From: CAYSLU01 sp964431965
GTDB lineage: Bacteria > Verrucomicrobiota > Kiritimatiellia > CAIKKV01 > CAYSLU01
DNA length: 34,157 nucleotides
Reading direction: 5' to 3'
Assembly (NCBI GenBank): GCA_964431965.1
Contig: CAYSLU010000059.1
Span: forward strand, 1 to 34,157
Made by a program: the position numbers and the translations under genes. Within the stretch, counting starts at the first letter, position 1; the number at the start of each line of letters is the position of its first letter. Below are positions 7,623 to 15,643 of this stretch, piece after piece. Below the pieces are notes generated by a model. It saw nothing but the letters and a program-made list of their open reading frames with translations. It was not told where the DNA came from and did no database searches.

Positions 7623-8582
7623 CTACACCTTGTGGTACTCGCGGTACCAGGAGACGAACTTGGGGATTCCGACCGAGATCGGAGTGGTCGGCGCGAACCC
7701 CAGCTTGCGGCTGGCCCGCGCAATGTCGGCGTAGGTCGCCGGAACGTCCCCGTCCTGCAGCGGCAGCATTTCCATCTTCGGCTCGACGCCCAGCTGTCCG
7801 GCGATCATCCGGATCATGTCCATCAGGTTCTCCGACCGGTGGTTGCCCAGGTTGAACACCTCGTGCCGGTCCATGCCTTCGGTGAAGAGCGACGCCTTGA
7901 CGCCGGCCACGATGTCGTCGACGTAAGTGAAGTCCCGCTGCATCTGGCCGTGGTTGAACACCTGGATGGTCTGCCCGGACAGCATGGCTTTCGTGAACAG
8001 CCACATCGCCATGTCCGGCCGCCCCCAGGGCCCGTAGACCGTGAAGAACCGCAGCCCGACCGTCTGCATGCCGTAGAGGTGGCCGTAGCAGTGCGCCATC
8101 AGTTCGTTGGCCTTCTTGGTCGCGGCGTAGAGGCTGACCGGCGAATCGACGCGATCATCCTCGCTGAAGGGCAGCTTGGTGTTGCCGCCGTATACGCTGG
8201 AGCTAGAGGCGTAGACCAGGCGCGACACCTTGGCGTGGCGGCATGCTTCGAGGACGGCCAGAAACCCTTCGAGATTGGACTTCTGGTAGACGAACGGATG
8301 CGTGAGCGAGTAGCGCACGCCCGCCTGCGCCGCCAGGTGGCAGACGCGGTCGAACCGGTGCTTCCGGAAGCTTGCCTGCAAGGCATCGTAGTCGCAGATG
8401 TCGGCTTCCACGCCGATGTAGCCCTTCCGCTTCTCCAGGCGGGCATGGCGGGCACGCTTCAGCGCGACGGCGTAGTAGTCGTTGAAGTTGTCCAGGCCGA
8501 CCACGTCGTGCCCGTCGTCGAGCAGCGCGTGGGCCAGGTGGGAACCGATGAAGCCCGCAGTACCGGTAACGAGCACCTTCAT
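7623..8582 (-). CDS. NAD-dependent sugar-nucleotide epimerase, UDP-glucuronate 4-epimerase-like
   Basis: The start is the ATG at 8580-8582, with AAGGAGG six bases upstream, giving 319 residues, normal for this short-chain dehydrogenase subfamily. The Rossmann glycine motif GTAGFIGSH lies at residues 7-15. An acidic turn (GLDNF) follows for NAD ribose binding, then the CHLAAQAGVRYS segment. The active-site set is the SSSSVYG strand with Tyr152 and Lys156 (YxxxK in YAATKK). LAAQAGVRYS, a FFTVYGPWGRPDMA-type segment and MQRDFTYVDDIV closely resemble UDP-glucuronate 4-epimerases, which make UDP-galacturonate for surface polysaccharide. It should be cytosolic. It is divergent from the nucleotidyltransferase gene at 8729, which fits a shared role in activated-sugar supply. 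A GalE-like specificity cannot be excluded. Confidence 0.9.
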   Translation of the reverse strand: MKVLVTGTAGFIGSHLAHALLDDGHDVVGLDNFNDYYAVALKRARHARLEKRKGYIGVEADICDYDALQASFRKHRFDRVCHLAAQAGVRYSLTHPFVYQKSNLEGFLAVLEACRHAKVSRLVYASSSSVYGGNTKLPFSEDDRVDSPVSLYAATKKANELMAHCYGHLYGMQTVGLRFFTVYGPWGRPDMAMWLFTKAMLSGQTIQVFNHGQMQRDFTYVDDIVAGVKASLFTEGMDRHEVFNLGNHRSENLMDMIRMIAGQLGVEPKMEMLPLQDGDVPATYADIARASRKLGFAPTTPISVGIPKFVSWYREYHKV

Positions 8583-8670
8583 AGCAGCCTCCTTGTTGGC
8601 GGTGACCGACGCAGAACAGTAGACGGCGTCGGCCTTCCGTCCAAGGACAAAGAGGGCGGCCGCTTCACGT

Positions 8671-8697
8671 TTGACCCGGCTAGACCCCTTGTATAAC
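8671..8697 (+). promoter_or_regulatory. candidate promoter of the nucleotidyltransferase gene
   Basis: TTGACC (8671-8676) and TATAAC (8692-8697) are separated by 15 bases, slightly short of the usual 17. They lie about 30 bases before the ATG at 8729, in the 146-base divergent spacer shared with the epimerase gene. Confidence 0.4.
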
Positions 8698-8728
8698 CTT
8701 ACGGAAAGCAAGCCAAGAGGGCGGAACC

Positions 8729-9811
8729 ATGGCAAAAAAGCAGAGCGTGGCGGAAGAGACGATCGTGGTCATTCTGGCGGCCGGCAAGGGCACTCGGATG
8801 GGCCGGAGCGACAAGGGCAAGGTTTGCTTCGAGATTGACGGCGTGCCGACCATCAACCGGATCCTTCGCGCCTTCAAAGCCGAGCGCCTCAGCCGGTTTC
8901 TCCTTGTCGTCGGCACCCGGGCGGATCAGGTGATGGATACCATCCACGGCGGACATCCGGACGTGCTCTACGTCTACCAGGAGCCGCAGCTCGGAACGGG
9001 CCATGCCGCCCGGGTGGCCGCCGACGCGCTATCGGCCGTCGGCTTCACGGGAAACGTACTGATCACGATGGGCGACAAGCACATCGAGGGGGCCGCCATC
9101 CGGAAGTTGATAGACGCCTTCGTCCGGCAGCGCGCCGACATGGCCCTGCTGACGATCCCCAAGTCGAAGGCCGGCTCGGATTCCAGCGGACGGGTATTCG
9201 TGGACGAGGCAGGACAGGCTCTCGACATCATCGAGAAGACGGACCTCGCGCGGCAGGCCGTGGCGGACGAGCTTCGGCGGCAGCTGGGCGGCGAAGGCCA
9301 GGTCTCGGCTGCGGGCGTCCGCGAGCTCATCACCCGCTGGATTCCCAGCCCGGCCAAGCAGGCCGTGGCCATGGGGGAGCTTCTGGAGCTGGCTTCCGCG
9401 GAAGGATCGGTGGACCGCGCGCGCCTGGAGCGAATCCTCAAGGCCCCGAAGTACAGCCTGTGCATCGGAGGGCGGCGGTTCACGGCAGCCGGGATCGAGC
9501 GTGCATGCCGGGGCGTCAACCCCAGCCTCTATCTGTTCCGCTCCTCGACGCTGTATGAGGGCATCCGGCTGATCGACAACAACAACGCCCAGCGGGAATA
9601 CTATCTGACGGACATCGTCCGGCATCTGAGCGGACTGCGCCGGCCCGGCGGGCAGCCCAAGTACCGGGTGCGGGCCGTGCCGGTCTCCGACGCCAAGCTC
9701 ATCCAGGGGTTCAACTCACCCGAGGAGTTGCTCGCCATACAGGATTACGTCCGCCGACAGAAGACGCGGAAGCGCGCGTCCCCCGCGAAAGCGCCGCGCC
9801 GGAAGCGCTGA
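8729..9811 (+). CDS. GlmU N-domain-like sugar-1-phosphate nucleotidyltransferase with an inserted segment
   Basis: A 360-residue protein from the ATG at 8729. The pyrophosphorylase signature LAAGKGTRMGRSDKGK (residues 16-31) binds the nucleotide. YQEPQLGTGHAA and the metal-site MGDKHIE follow the order of the GlmU uridyltransferase domain. The later NNNAQREYYLTDIV is almost the GlmU motif that contacts N-acetylglucosamine-1-phosphate. Two features differ from GlmU: about 80 extra, largely helical residues lie between IIEKTDLARQ and RGVNPSLYLF, and the left-handed beta-helix acetyltransferase half is missing. The protein ends in a basic tail (RRQKTRKRASPAKAPRRKR). The likely reaction is UTP plus a sugar-1-phosphate, possibly GlcNAc-1-P, giving a UDP-sugar in the cytosol. 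The exact substrate is inferred. Confidence 0.82.
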   Translation: MAKKQSVAEETIVVILAAGKGTRMGRSDKGKVCFEIDGVPTINRILRAFKAERLSRFLLVVGTRADQVMDTIHGGHPDVLYVYQEPQLGTGHAARVAADALSAVGFTGNVLITMGDKHIEGAAIRKLIDAFVRQRADMALLTIPKSKAGSDSSGRVFVDEAGQALDIIEKTDLARQAVADELRRQLGGEGQVSAAGVRELITRWIPSPAKQAVAMGELLELASAEGSVDRARLERILKAPKYSLCIGGRRFTAAGIERACRGVNPSLYLFRSSTLYEGIRLIDNNNAQREYYLTDIVRHLSGLRRPGGQPKYRVRAVPVSDAKLIQGFNSPEELLAIQDYVRRQKTRKRASPAKAPRRKR

Positions 9812-9999
9812 AGCGCGTCCGGACGGTTCATGGTCGCCCGCCCATCGCCCCCAGGCGATCCACTCGGGCCGAATTCGCTTGGAGACTGATCGCACAGGAA
9901 GCCGGCGGGCTCGGCGTTCCGGCTGTTCGGGTCATACCGGTCGCCATGGTTGGCGTGGGCCGTGCGGGTCGATCGAGGTTGTCGGAGGAGCGGACTAGC

Positions 10000-12900
10000 A
10001 TGACGAACGGGAAGCCTATCCTGACTGCGGCGCTGGCGGGGACGCTCGCTTGCCTGGCGAGCGCCGGCGACTGGCCGGCGTACCGGCATGATGTGCAGCG
10101 GAGCGCCGTCACGGCCGACAGGCTTGCGCTGCCCCTCGCGCCGGCCTGGATCTACACCTGCGACCAGCCGCCCGCGCCGGCGTGGCCCGATCCGCCCGGG
10201 ATGATCAACTGGATGGATTTCGACTATGCCCCGGCGATCGTAATCGCGGAGGGGATCCTGTGCTTCGGATCGTCGGCGGACGACAGCGTCCGCGCTCTGG
10301 ATGCGCGGACGGGAACCGAGCGGTGGCGCTTCACGGCGGGCGGTCCCGTGCGTTTCGCTCCGCAGATTGTGAAGGGGAAGGTCTACTTCGGATCGGACGA
10401 CGGCTGGGTGTACTGCCTCGACGCCGCGACGGGCCAGCCGGCTTGGACCTTTCGGGTCGCGATGGGGCCGGAGCGCATGATCGTCAACCACCGGATGATC
10501 TCCCGCTGGCCGGCACGCTCAGGGGTGCTGGTGGCCGATGGCGTCGTCTACTGCGTCGGCGGAATGGTCAACACCGAGGGCGTCGCCATCTTCGCTCTGA
10601 GGGCCGACACGGGTGCGGTGATCTGGTGCAACGACACCTGCAACTACTCCCATGTGGCGTTTCAGGACTTTCTTGCACTGGACCAGGTCAACGCAGGCCA
10701 TCAGGGCGAGATGTCGTTCTCCGGGAGCACGCCGCAGGGGCCCCTCGCGCTCGGCGGAAAGCGCCTGGTCATTCCGAACGGCCACGTGTTTCCGACGATT
10801 CTCGACCGCCAGACCGGCCGCCTGGTCGCCTGGGACCCGTACGCCTTTCGGAAGAGCGCAGGGGGGACTTGGACGACCGTTGACGGGGACAATCTTCACC
10901 TCTTCACCCAGGTCAAAGGGAGCCTCAGCATTATCGGCTACTCCCTCATCAACGGCGCGATGGGGCCGTGGTACAAGAAGGACCGGTTTCCGCAGTTCAG
11001 CATTGCCCCGCCGCAGCCCCGCTTCCCCTCCAGGCTTCATGCGGACGGCACGGTCAGGGCCATCGTCCACAACGGCCGTTCATATGTGCGCCTGGCTTGC
11101 GGGATCGCGCTGGCGGACGACGTGCTGCTGACCGGGCATGACGGCGCGGTGGTGGCGGCGCGGGCCGGAACGGAGACGTCCCCGGCGCTCTGGCGCGGCG
11201 AGGTGAGCGGCGAGGCGCGCGACATCGCCGTGGCCGACGGGCGCCTGTATGTCTCGACGAGTCGCGGGGTGATCCATTGCTTCGGGGCGAACCGGGGAGG
11301 GGAGCCATCGGCCATCAGTAACCAGTTGTCCGTCGGGCAGGCCGTGTCGCGGACAACCGATCCCCGATCTCCGATCGCGGATGCCCTTCGATCCGCCGGC
11401 ATGGACAGGGGCTTTGCGCTCGTGCTCGGCGATACGGATGGGCGGGTCTCCTCGACGCTGGCCGAGCAGACCAGACTCCACGTGATCTGCGCGCTGCCGG
11501 ACTCCGCCGTGGAGGCCGTTCGCGCCAAACTGATCGACACCACCTTGCTATATGGCACTCGGGTTAGCGTCCAGGCGGTGGATCGAGTGGACAACCTGCC
11601 TTTCCCTCAGTGGTTCGCCAACGCGGTGATTGTGGCCGGCCCGGTGCCGGGGCTGGCGGCGAAGGAACTCTATCGCGTGCTTCGTCCTTGTGGCGGCATC
11701 CTGCTGACGCCCGGGCTGAAGGCGGCCGAGGCGGAGGCGCTCGTGAGCGAGTGTGAGGGGTATGACGCTGCGTCTCATGCGCGACCAATGCCAGTCGCCG
11801 GCAAACCCGCCTCGACTGTCGACACGCCTCCGCTGGAGGGTGTTTCCGGTCGGGGTCCCCTCCTTGGAGGGGTGCCCGGAGGGCGGGGTGGGTTGCCTCT
11901 TTTCATGCGCGGCAAGCTGGCCGGCGCCATGGATTGGGATACGAAGGACCTGACGGTTGACCAACAGGTGCGCTGGCCTCTGCGCGTGCAGTGGATCGGC
12001 GGCCCGTCGAGCCGCCAGATCCGGAACTTCGCCCAAGGCGCGGCTGGGCCGACTATCGGTGGCGGCCGCTATGCCATCAAGAGCGAGCGCGGGCTGACGT
12101 GCGTGGACTCCTACAACGGGGCGGTGCTGTGGTCCCGCCCGATCCCCCAGAGCGGGGCGAGCATGCGCATGGTGGACGGTCTGATCTATATGGCGACCGA
12201 GACGAACGCCTTCGAGAAGGGGGACTTCGGGCGTACGCTCCAACTCAACGATGAGTTCGTGTACCTTAGGCTTGGCAAGGCCTTCCTCAAGGGCGGCGAA
12301 GCCAGCATCAAGCTCGATGCGCGCACCGGCGAGCAGATGGCATTCTATGGCCCGTTCAACCCGCCTACGCCCGTTTCCCTGCAGACACCGCAGACGTGGG
12401 TGCTCGCTGTGGACGCCACGCATTCGGGAACCGTGACCATGGAGTTGGCCGCCCGGGGGCTGACCCTGACGCTGGCGACATCAGACCCCGTCGTGACCCC
12501 CGTCGATACGTGGGATCTCTGCTTCGACTTCCGCCCGCCGGCCTCGCGCTACGGTCTCTACGAGCGCGGCGCGTTTCACTTCGTCGTGACGGTTGCGCAG
12601 ACCAACGCCGCGCCACGCGGGCGCCCGGGATCGGGCCCCGAGCACCCTCGGATCGAGGTGTCGGGCCACGTTGAGGCGGGCGGGACGAGGACGCTCGTCG
12701 TTCTTCCGTGGGCCGATCTTGAACGCCTGGCCGGATCGAAGCCGGCCAGCTTCGCTTTTTCCGCCACGCTGAACTCGCGGGACGGCGGCCGGGAAGAGCC
12801 CATCGTCCGCCGCCACCTGTTTGGCGACTGGACGGCGGACACGATCAACAACGGCTGGGCGTCGGTCGCGCTTGACGCGAAGGCCCATACGGATCTGCTG

Positions 12901-14664
12901 ACGGCGCCAGCCGTCGTGGCCGGCCCGCTCCCGGCCCTCAAGGAGCCGGCTGGCGCGGCGCGGGCCGGCAAGGCGATGGATGGTTCTGTCAGCGGAGCGC
13001 CGCGGATTCACCCGCTCACTGGCGAACTGGAGCCGAAGATCTATCGCGCGGCGACCATGTGCGGGGCGTCGTATTTCGCCAGTACGCTGATCTCCGGCCG
13101 GGCGGGAGTGTGCGATTTCTCGGACGACAGCGGCATGCGGTTCGTGGGGGGCGTAAAGAGCCGCTGCACCTCTCCGCAGGTGATCGCGAACGGCCTGATC
13201 ACGATCTCCGAGGAGACCGGCCACTGCACCTGCAACTACCCGTTCCGCTCGACCCTGGCGCTGGCGCCCGTGGCGGATCGACAGAACGAGGACTGGGCCA
13301 TCTACCACGACCGGGAGGCGGACACCCGCGTCCGGCAGGCGTTCATCAACCTCGGTGCGCCGGGCGACCGGCGCGATGCCGATGGTCACCTGTGGCTGGG
13401 GTTCCCCCGGCCTCCGGTCACGGGCTTGAACTACTCCATCTCCGCCACCAGCACGGTGGCCGCCGCGACCGCCAAGGGCGTCTGGATGCGCTTTCAACCG
13501 TCGGTATTCCAAGTGCCGCTGCAGGTCGAGACCTTCGACGGCCCCGATTCCTACCGGCCCGAAGAGGATACCAAGGTCGACCGGGGATCGCAGGTCGAGT
13601 GGGTGCCGAACCGCCGGCAGACGCCGTTCGGCCCGCTGCGGATAAGTGCCGACCGCGTCGCCATCGCGGGCACCGATCGTCCGTGGATCTATGCCTCGCA
13701 GTACCAGGGCATCCGCAAGGCCACCCTGAAGATGGATTTCATCAGACCGTTGGCGGCCGTGGCCTGCGCGGCCGCCCCGCAGCCGGACGGCCGTCTGGAC
13801 GAGCCCGCCTGGTCGGGCGCGCCCACGGTTGAGTTGCCGTTCACGAAGACGGTCATATTCCTGCGTCAGGACGAGGTCGGGCTGTACGTGGCGGCCCGGC
13901 GCCCGCAGGTGATCGACCGGCTGGGGCAGGTCTCCGCTTGGGCGGCGGCGACCACGGGCGAGAACGCGGACGTGTGGAAGGATGACTCCTTCGAAGTGTT
14001 CCTTGGCGATCCCGGGCGAGTGGTTCACTTCGGAGTCTCCGCCTCCGGCGCGCGCTACGATGCGCGTGCCGTCGGCACGAACACGGAGGATCGGGCGTGG
14101 GACGGCTCCTGGCGGAGCGCGGCTGCGGGCGATACCAACGGGCTGACGTTCGAGCTGGCCATCCCGTGGAAGACGGTGGCGGACGCCGGGCTCCGGAAGG
14201 ACTCGCTTGGCCTCAACGTCCAGATGAACCAGATGGACGTCAGCGGGGAGGAGCTTAAGTACAGGGGCGGGCATGGGCGCTCATTCGAGAACCGCGAGAC
14301 CAGCGGCGAGGCGTTCTTCCATCTCGGCTACCGCGGGCGCGCGCGCTGCGAGCAGTTCGCTCCACTGGGGATGGGGGGGGCGGCGCCCGCTGTGCCGGTG
14401 CGACTCTTCACGGTGCGGTTGCACTTCGCCGAGCTGGACGACGTGTCCGCCGGACATCGGGTGTTCGCCGTCAAGCTGCAGGGGCAGCAGGTCTTGAACG
14501 ATTTCGACGTCGTCCGCGATGCCGGCGGACCGCGCCGGGCGCTGGTCAAGGAGTTCAAAGGGATCAAAGCCGCCGAGCTCCTGGTGGTCGAGTTCGTGCC
14601 CCGCACGCCGCCCGCTTCCGGTTCGGCCCCCATCCTGAGCGCGCTGGAGCTGCAGGAGGAATAG
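10000..14664 (+). CDS. very large secreted PQQ-type beta-propeller protein with methyltransferase-like, CBM9-like and malectin-like regions
   Basis: The ATG at 10000 is preceded by GGAGGAG and followed by a signal peptide (residues 1-23), giving 1554 residues. Residues 24-433 hold propeller blades of the quinoprotein type, such as DDSVRALDARTGTERWRF and GSDDGWVYCLDAATGQPAWTF. About 468-600 resembles a degenerate class I methyltransferase fold (VSVQAVDRVDNLPFP, LYRVLRPCGGILL). A second propeller begins near 657, with a beta-sandwich-like insert around 797-960. About 1252-1449 is CBM9-like (DGRLDEPAW, DDSFEVFLG, FELAIPW). Residues 1467-1554 are malectin-like (TVRLHFAE). Residues 435-467 and 608-640 look repeat-derived. 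Similar multi-domain propeller proteins occur in PVC bacteria, where the role is unproven. Location is periplasmic or extracellular. The 188 bases before it show no clear promoter. Confidence 0.85.
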   Translation: MTNGKPILTAALAGTLACLASAGDWPAYRHDVQRSAVTADRLALPLAPAWIYTCDQPPAPAWPDPPGMINWMDFDYAPAIVIAEGILCFGSSADDSVRALDARTGTERWRFTAGGPVRFAPQIVKGKVYFGSDDGWVYCLDAATGQPAWTFRVAMGPERMIVNHRMISRWPARSGVLVADGVVYCVGGMVNTEGVAIFALRADTGAVIWCNDTCNYSHVAFQDFLALDQVNAGHQGEMSFSGSTPQGPLALGGKRLVIPNGHVFPTILDRQTGRLVAWDPYAFRKSAGGTWTTVDGDNLHLFTQVKGSLSIIGYSLINGAMGPWYKKDRFPQFSIAPPQPRFPSRLHADGTVRAIVHNGRSYVRLACGIALADDVLLTGHDGAVVAARAGTETSPALWRGEVSGEARDIAVADGRLYVSTSRGVIHCFGANRGGEPSAISNQLSVGQAVSRTTDPRSPIADALRSAGMDRGFALVLGDTDGRVSSTLAEQTRLHVICALPDSAVEAVRAKLIDTTLLYGTRVSVQAVDRVDNLPFPQWFANAVIVAGPVPGLAAKELYRVLRPCGGILLTPGLKAAEAEALVSECEGYDAASHARPMPVAGKPASTVDTPPLEGVSGRGPLLGGVPGGRGGLPLFMRGKLAGAMDWDTKDLTVDQQVRWPLRVQWIGGPSSRQIRNFAQGAAGPTIGGGRYAIKSERGLTCVDSYNGAVLWSRPIPQSGASMRMVDGLIYMATETNAFEKGDFGRTLQLNDEFVYLRLGKAFLKGGEASIKLDARTGEQMAFYGPFNPPTPVSLQTPQTWVLAVDATHSGTVTMELAARGLTLTLATSDPVVTPVDTWDLCFDFRPPASRYGLYERGAFHFVVTVAQTNAAPRGRPGSGPEHPRIEVSGHVEAGGTRTLVVLPWADLERLAGSKPASFAFSATLNSRDGGREEPIVRRHLFGDWTADTINNGWASVALDAKAHTDLLTAPAVVAGPLPALKEPAGAARAGKAMDGSVSGAPRIHPLTGELEPKIYRAATMCGASYFASTLISGRAGVCDFSDDSGMRFVGGVKSRCTSPQVIANGLITISEETGHCTCNYPFRSTLALAPVADRQNEDWAIYHDREADTRVRQAFINLGAPGDRRDADGHLWLGFPRPPVTGLNYSISATSTVAAATAKGVWMRFQPSVFQVPLQVETFDGPDSYRPEEDTKVDRGSQVEWVPNRRQTPFGPLRISADRVAIAGTDRPWIYASQYQGIRKATLKMDFIRPLAAVACAAAPQPDGRLDEPAWSGAPTVELPFTKTVIFLRQDEVGLYVAARRPQVIDRLGQVSAWAAATTGENADVWKDDSFEVFLGDPGRVVHFGVSASGARYDARAVGTNTEDRAWDGSWRSAAAGDTNGLTFELAIPWKTVADAGLRKDSLGLNVQMNQMDVSGEELKYRGGHGRSFENRETSGEAFFHLGYRGRARCEQFAPLGMGGAAPAVPVRLFTVRLHFAELDDVSAGHRVFAVKLQGQQVLNDFDVVRDAGGPRRALVKEFKGIKAAELLVVEFVPRTPPASGSAPILSALELQEE
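11302..11400 (+). repeat. intergenic-type repeat read in frame (residues 435-467)
   Basis: The reading frame passes through EPSAISNQLSV...TTDPRSPIADALR. The bases around GCCATCAGTAACCAGTTGTC and CCCCGATCTCCGATCGCGG look like short dispersed intergenic repeats of the ATCAGTAATCAG and GATCCCCGATC type that recur in assembled environmental genomes. It sits precisely between the first propeller and the methyltransferase-like region, as an apparent linker. Identity as a repeat is an inference from composition and memory. Confidence 0.4.
11812..11905 (+). repeat. GC-rich palindromic repeat read in frame (residues about 605-640)
   Basis: The stretch includes CCCCTCC-TT-GGAGGGG (11857-11872), CCTCC-GCT-GGAGG just before it, then GTGCCCGGAGGGCGGGGTGGG. 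It encodes the glycine-proline-rich segment TPPLEGVSGRGPLLGGVPGG. The pattern matches a family of dispersed palindromes with a core like CCCTCCAAGGAGGGG known from several phyla. It separates the methyltransferase-like region from the second propeller. Confidence 0.5.
14373..14380 (+). repeat. G8 homopolymer tract inside the PQQ/CBM9/malectin gene
   Basis: Eight consecutive Gs encode part of GMGGAAP in the linker between the CBM9-like and malectin-like regions. A one-base slip would cut off the malectin-like C-terminus. Confidence 0.6.
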
Positions 14665-14686
14665 GCGCGTCTGCCGTCGGTTCAGC

Positions 14687-14956
14687 ATGATCGGTCAGGC
14701 GATTGGCAAACCGGGCATCGACAGTCCGCTCTGCGCCACGGGTGCGGCGGACCATCCGTTCCGTTACAGCATCACCGCCAGCAACATGCGCGCCGCGGAC
14801 ACCGCCGTACTGGCACTCGTGATAACGGCCGGTGTCGACGTGACCAACCAGCGCTTCGACGCTCCGCATCACCTCTCTTGCCGTGGAGTGCGATGGCGTC
14901 CGCATCGGGTGGCAGACTGGCGGCGGGCGAACGACCGATCCGAGGGGCGAACTTGA
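14687..14956 (+). pseudogene. doubtful 89-residue frame, possible gene remnant
   Basis: An ATG at 14687 opens a frame to TGA at 14954-14956. Its first 60 codons have GC-rich third positions and read sensibly (HPFRYSITASNMRAADTAVLALVITAGVDVTNQRF). The last part becomes arginine-rich and unlike a protein. There is no ribosome binding site. It may be the remains of a gene cut when the toxin-antitoxin pair arrived, or chance. Nothing else is visible in 14665-14964. Confidence 0.2.
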
Positions 14957-14964
14957 CGCCAGAA

Positions 14965-14986
14965 GTAATACGCGGCACAGTAATAC
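14965..14986. promoter_or_regulatory. direct repeats before the antitoxin gene, candidate autoregulatory operator
   Basis: GTAATAC occurs at 14965-14971 and again at 14980-14986, start-to-start spacing 15 bases, immediately before the ATG at 14988. TAATAC also resembles a -10 element, so bound protein would cover the promoter. AbrB-type antitoxins usually repress their own operon through such repeats. A TTGACG lies at 14953-14958 but is not well spaced for either -10. Confidence 0.45.
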
Positions 14987-14987
14987 C

Positions 14988-15212
14988 ATGAAAGTGACGA
15001 CAAAGGGACAGGTGACCATACCAGCGCGCATCCGCGACTACCTCAAGATCGCGCCGCACGCCGAGGTGGATTTCCGCATTGCAGGCGGACATGTCGTCTT
15101 GGTCAAGCAGGAGCGGAACGGAGGGACGGACACCCGATTCTCGGCCTTGCGGGGTGTCCTGAAGGGAAAACTCACGACCCAGCAGTGGATGCGCGAGACC
15201 CGAGGTGACTGA
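14988..15212 (+). CDS. vapB: AbrB/MazE-fold antitoxin (VapB type)
   Basis: A 74-residue protein from the ATG at 14988. Residues 1-45 match the SpoVT/AbrB swapped-hairpin DNA-binding domain: MKVTTKGQVTIPARIRDYL followed by IAPHAEVDFRIAGGHVVLV. The C-terminal part, with LRGVLKGKLTTQQWMRETRG, is the usual toxin-binding tail. It should neutralise the PIN toxin encoded next and repress its own transcription. Its TGA shares one base with the toxin ATG (TGATG), so translation is probably coupled. No strong Shine-Dalgarno is visible; the region directly upstream is taken by the direct repeats. Confidence 0.9.
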   Translation: MKVTTKGQVTIPARIRDYLKIAPHAEVDFRIAGGHVVLVKQERNGGTDTRFSALRGVLKGKLTTQQWMRETRGD

Positions 15213-15622
15213 TGCCGGTCCTGGTCGACACAAACGTGCTTGTTGATGTACTGACAGATGACTCCCGGTGGGCCGAGTGGTCGCTTGAGCAACTTGAGAG
15301 CAACCGCGATGCCGGGCTGATCATCAATCCGGTCATCTTTGCGGAGCTGTGCTTCGGCTGCCCGTCGATCGAGTTTGCCGATGATGTGGTCCGGCGCTTT
15401 GGTCTGACCTATCTGGAGATTCCCCGGCAAGGCCTTTTCCGTGCGGCCAGAGCCTTCGGGTTGTACAAGACCCGGAAAGGAAGCAGGACGTCGGTCCTTC
15501 CGGACTTCTTTATTGGCGGTCACGCCGAAGCGGCGCGAATCCCGCTGCTCACTCGCGACACGAAACGACTGGGCACCTATTTCCCGGCCGTCCAGTTGAT
15601 CTGTCCCCCCGCAACCGCCTGA
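15212..15622 (+). CDS. vapC: PIN-domain ribonuclease toxin (VapC type)
   Basis: A 136-residue protein, the usual size for VapC. All acidic residues expected in the PIN metal site are present: Asp6 in VDTNVLVD, Glu45 in VIFAELCFG, Asp98 in VLPDFFIGGHA and Asp116 in LLTRDTKR. VapC toxins cleave specific RNAs, often initiator tRNA or the 23S sarcin-ricin loop; the target here is unknown. It begins on the stop codon of the antitoxin gene. The module stands alone between a surface-protein gene and the heparinase-like gene, consistent with a mobile addiction cassette. It appears intact. Confidence 0.92.
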   Translation: MPVLVDTNVLVDVLTDDSRWAEWSLEQLESNRDAGLIINPVIFAELCFGCPSIEFADDVVRRFGLTYLEIPRQGLFRAARAFGLYKTRKGSRTSVLPDFFIGGHAEAARIPLLTRDTKRLGTYFPAVQLICPPATA

Positions 15623-15643
15623 CCATTCCGCTGAGATGGACGG

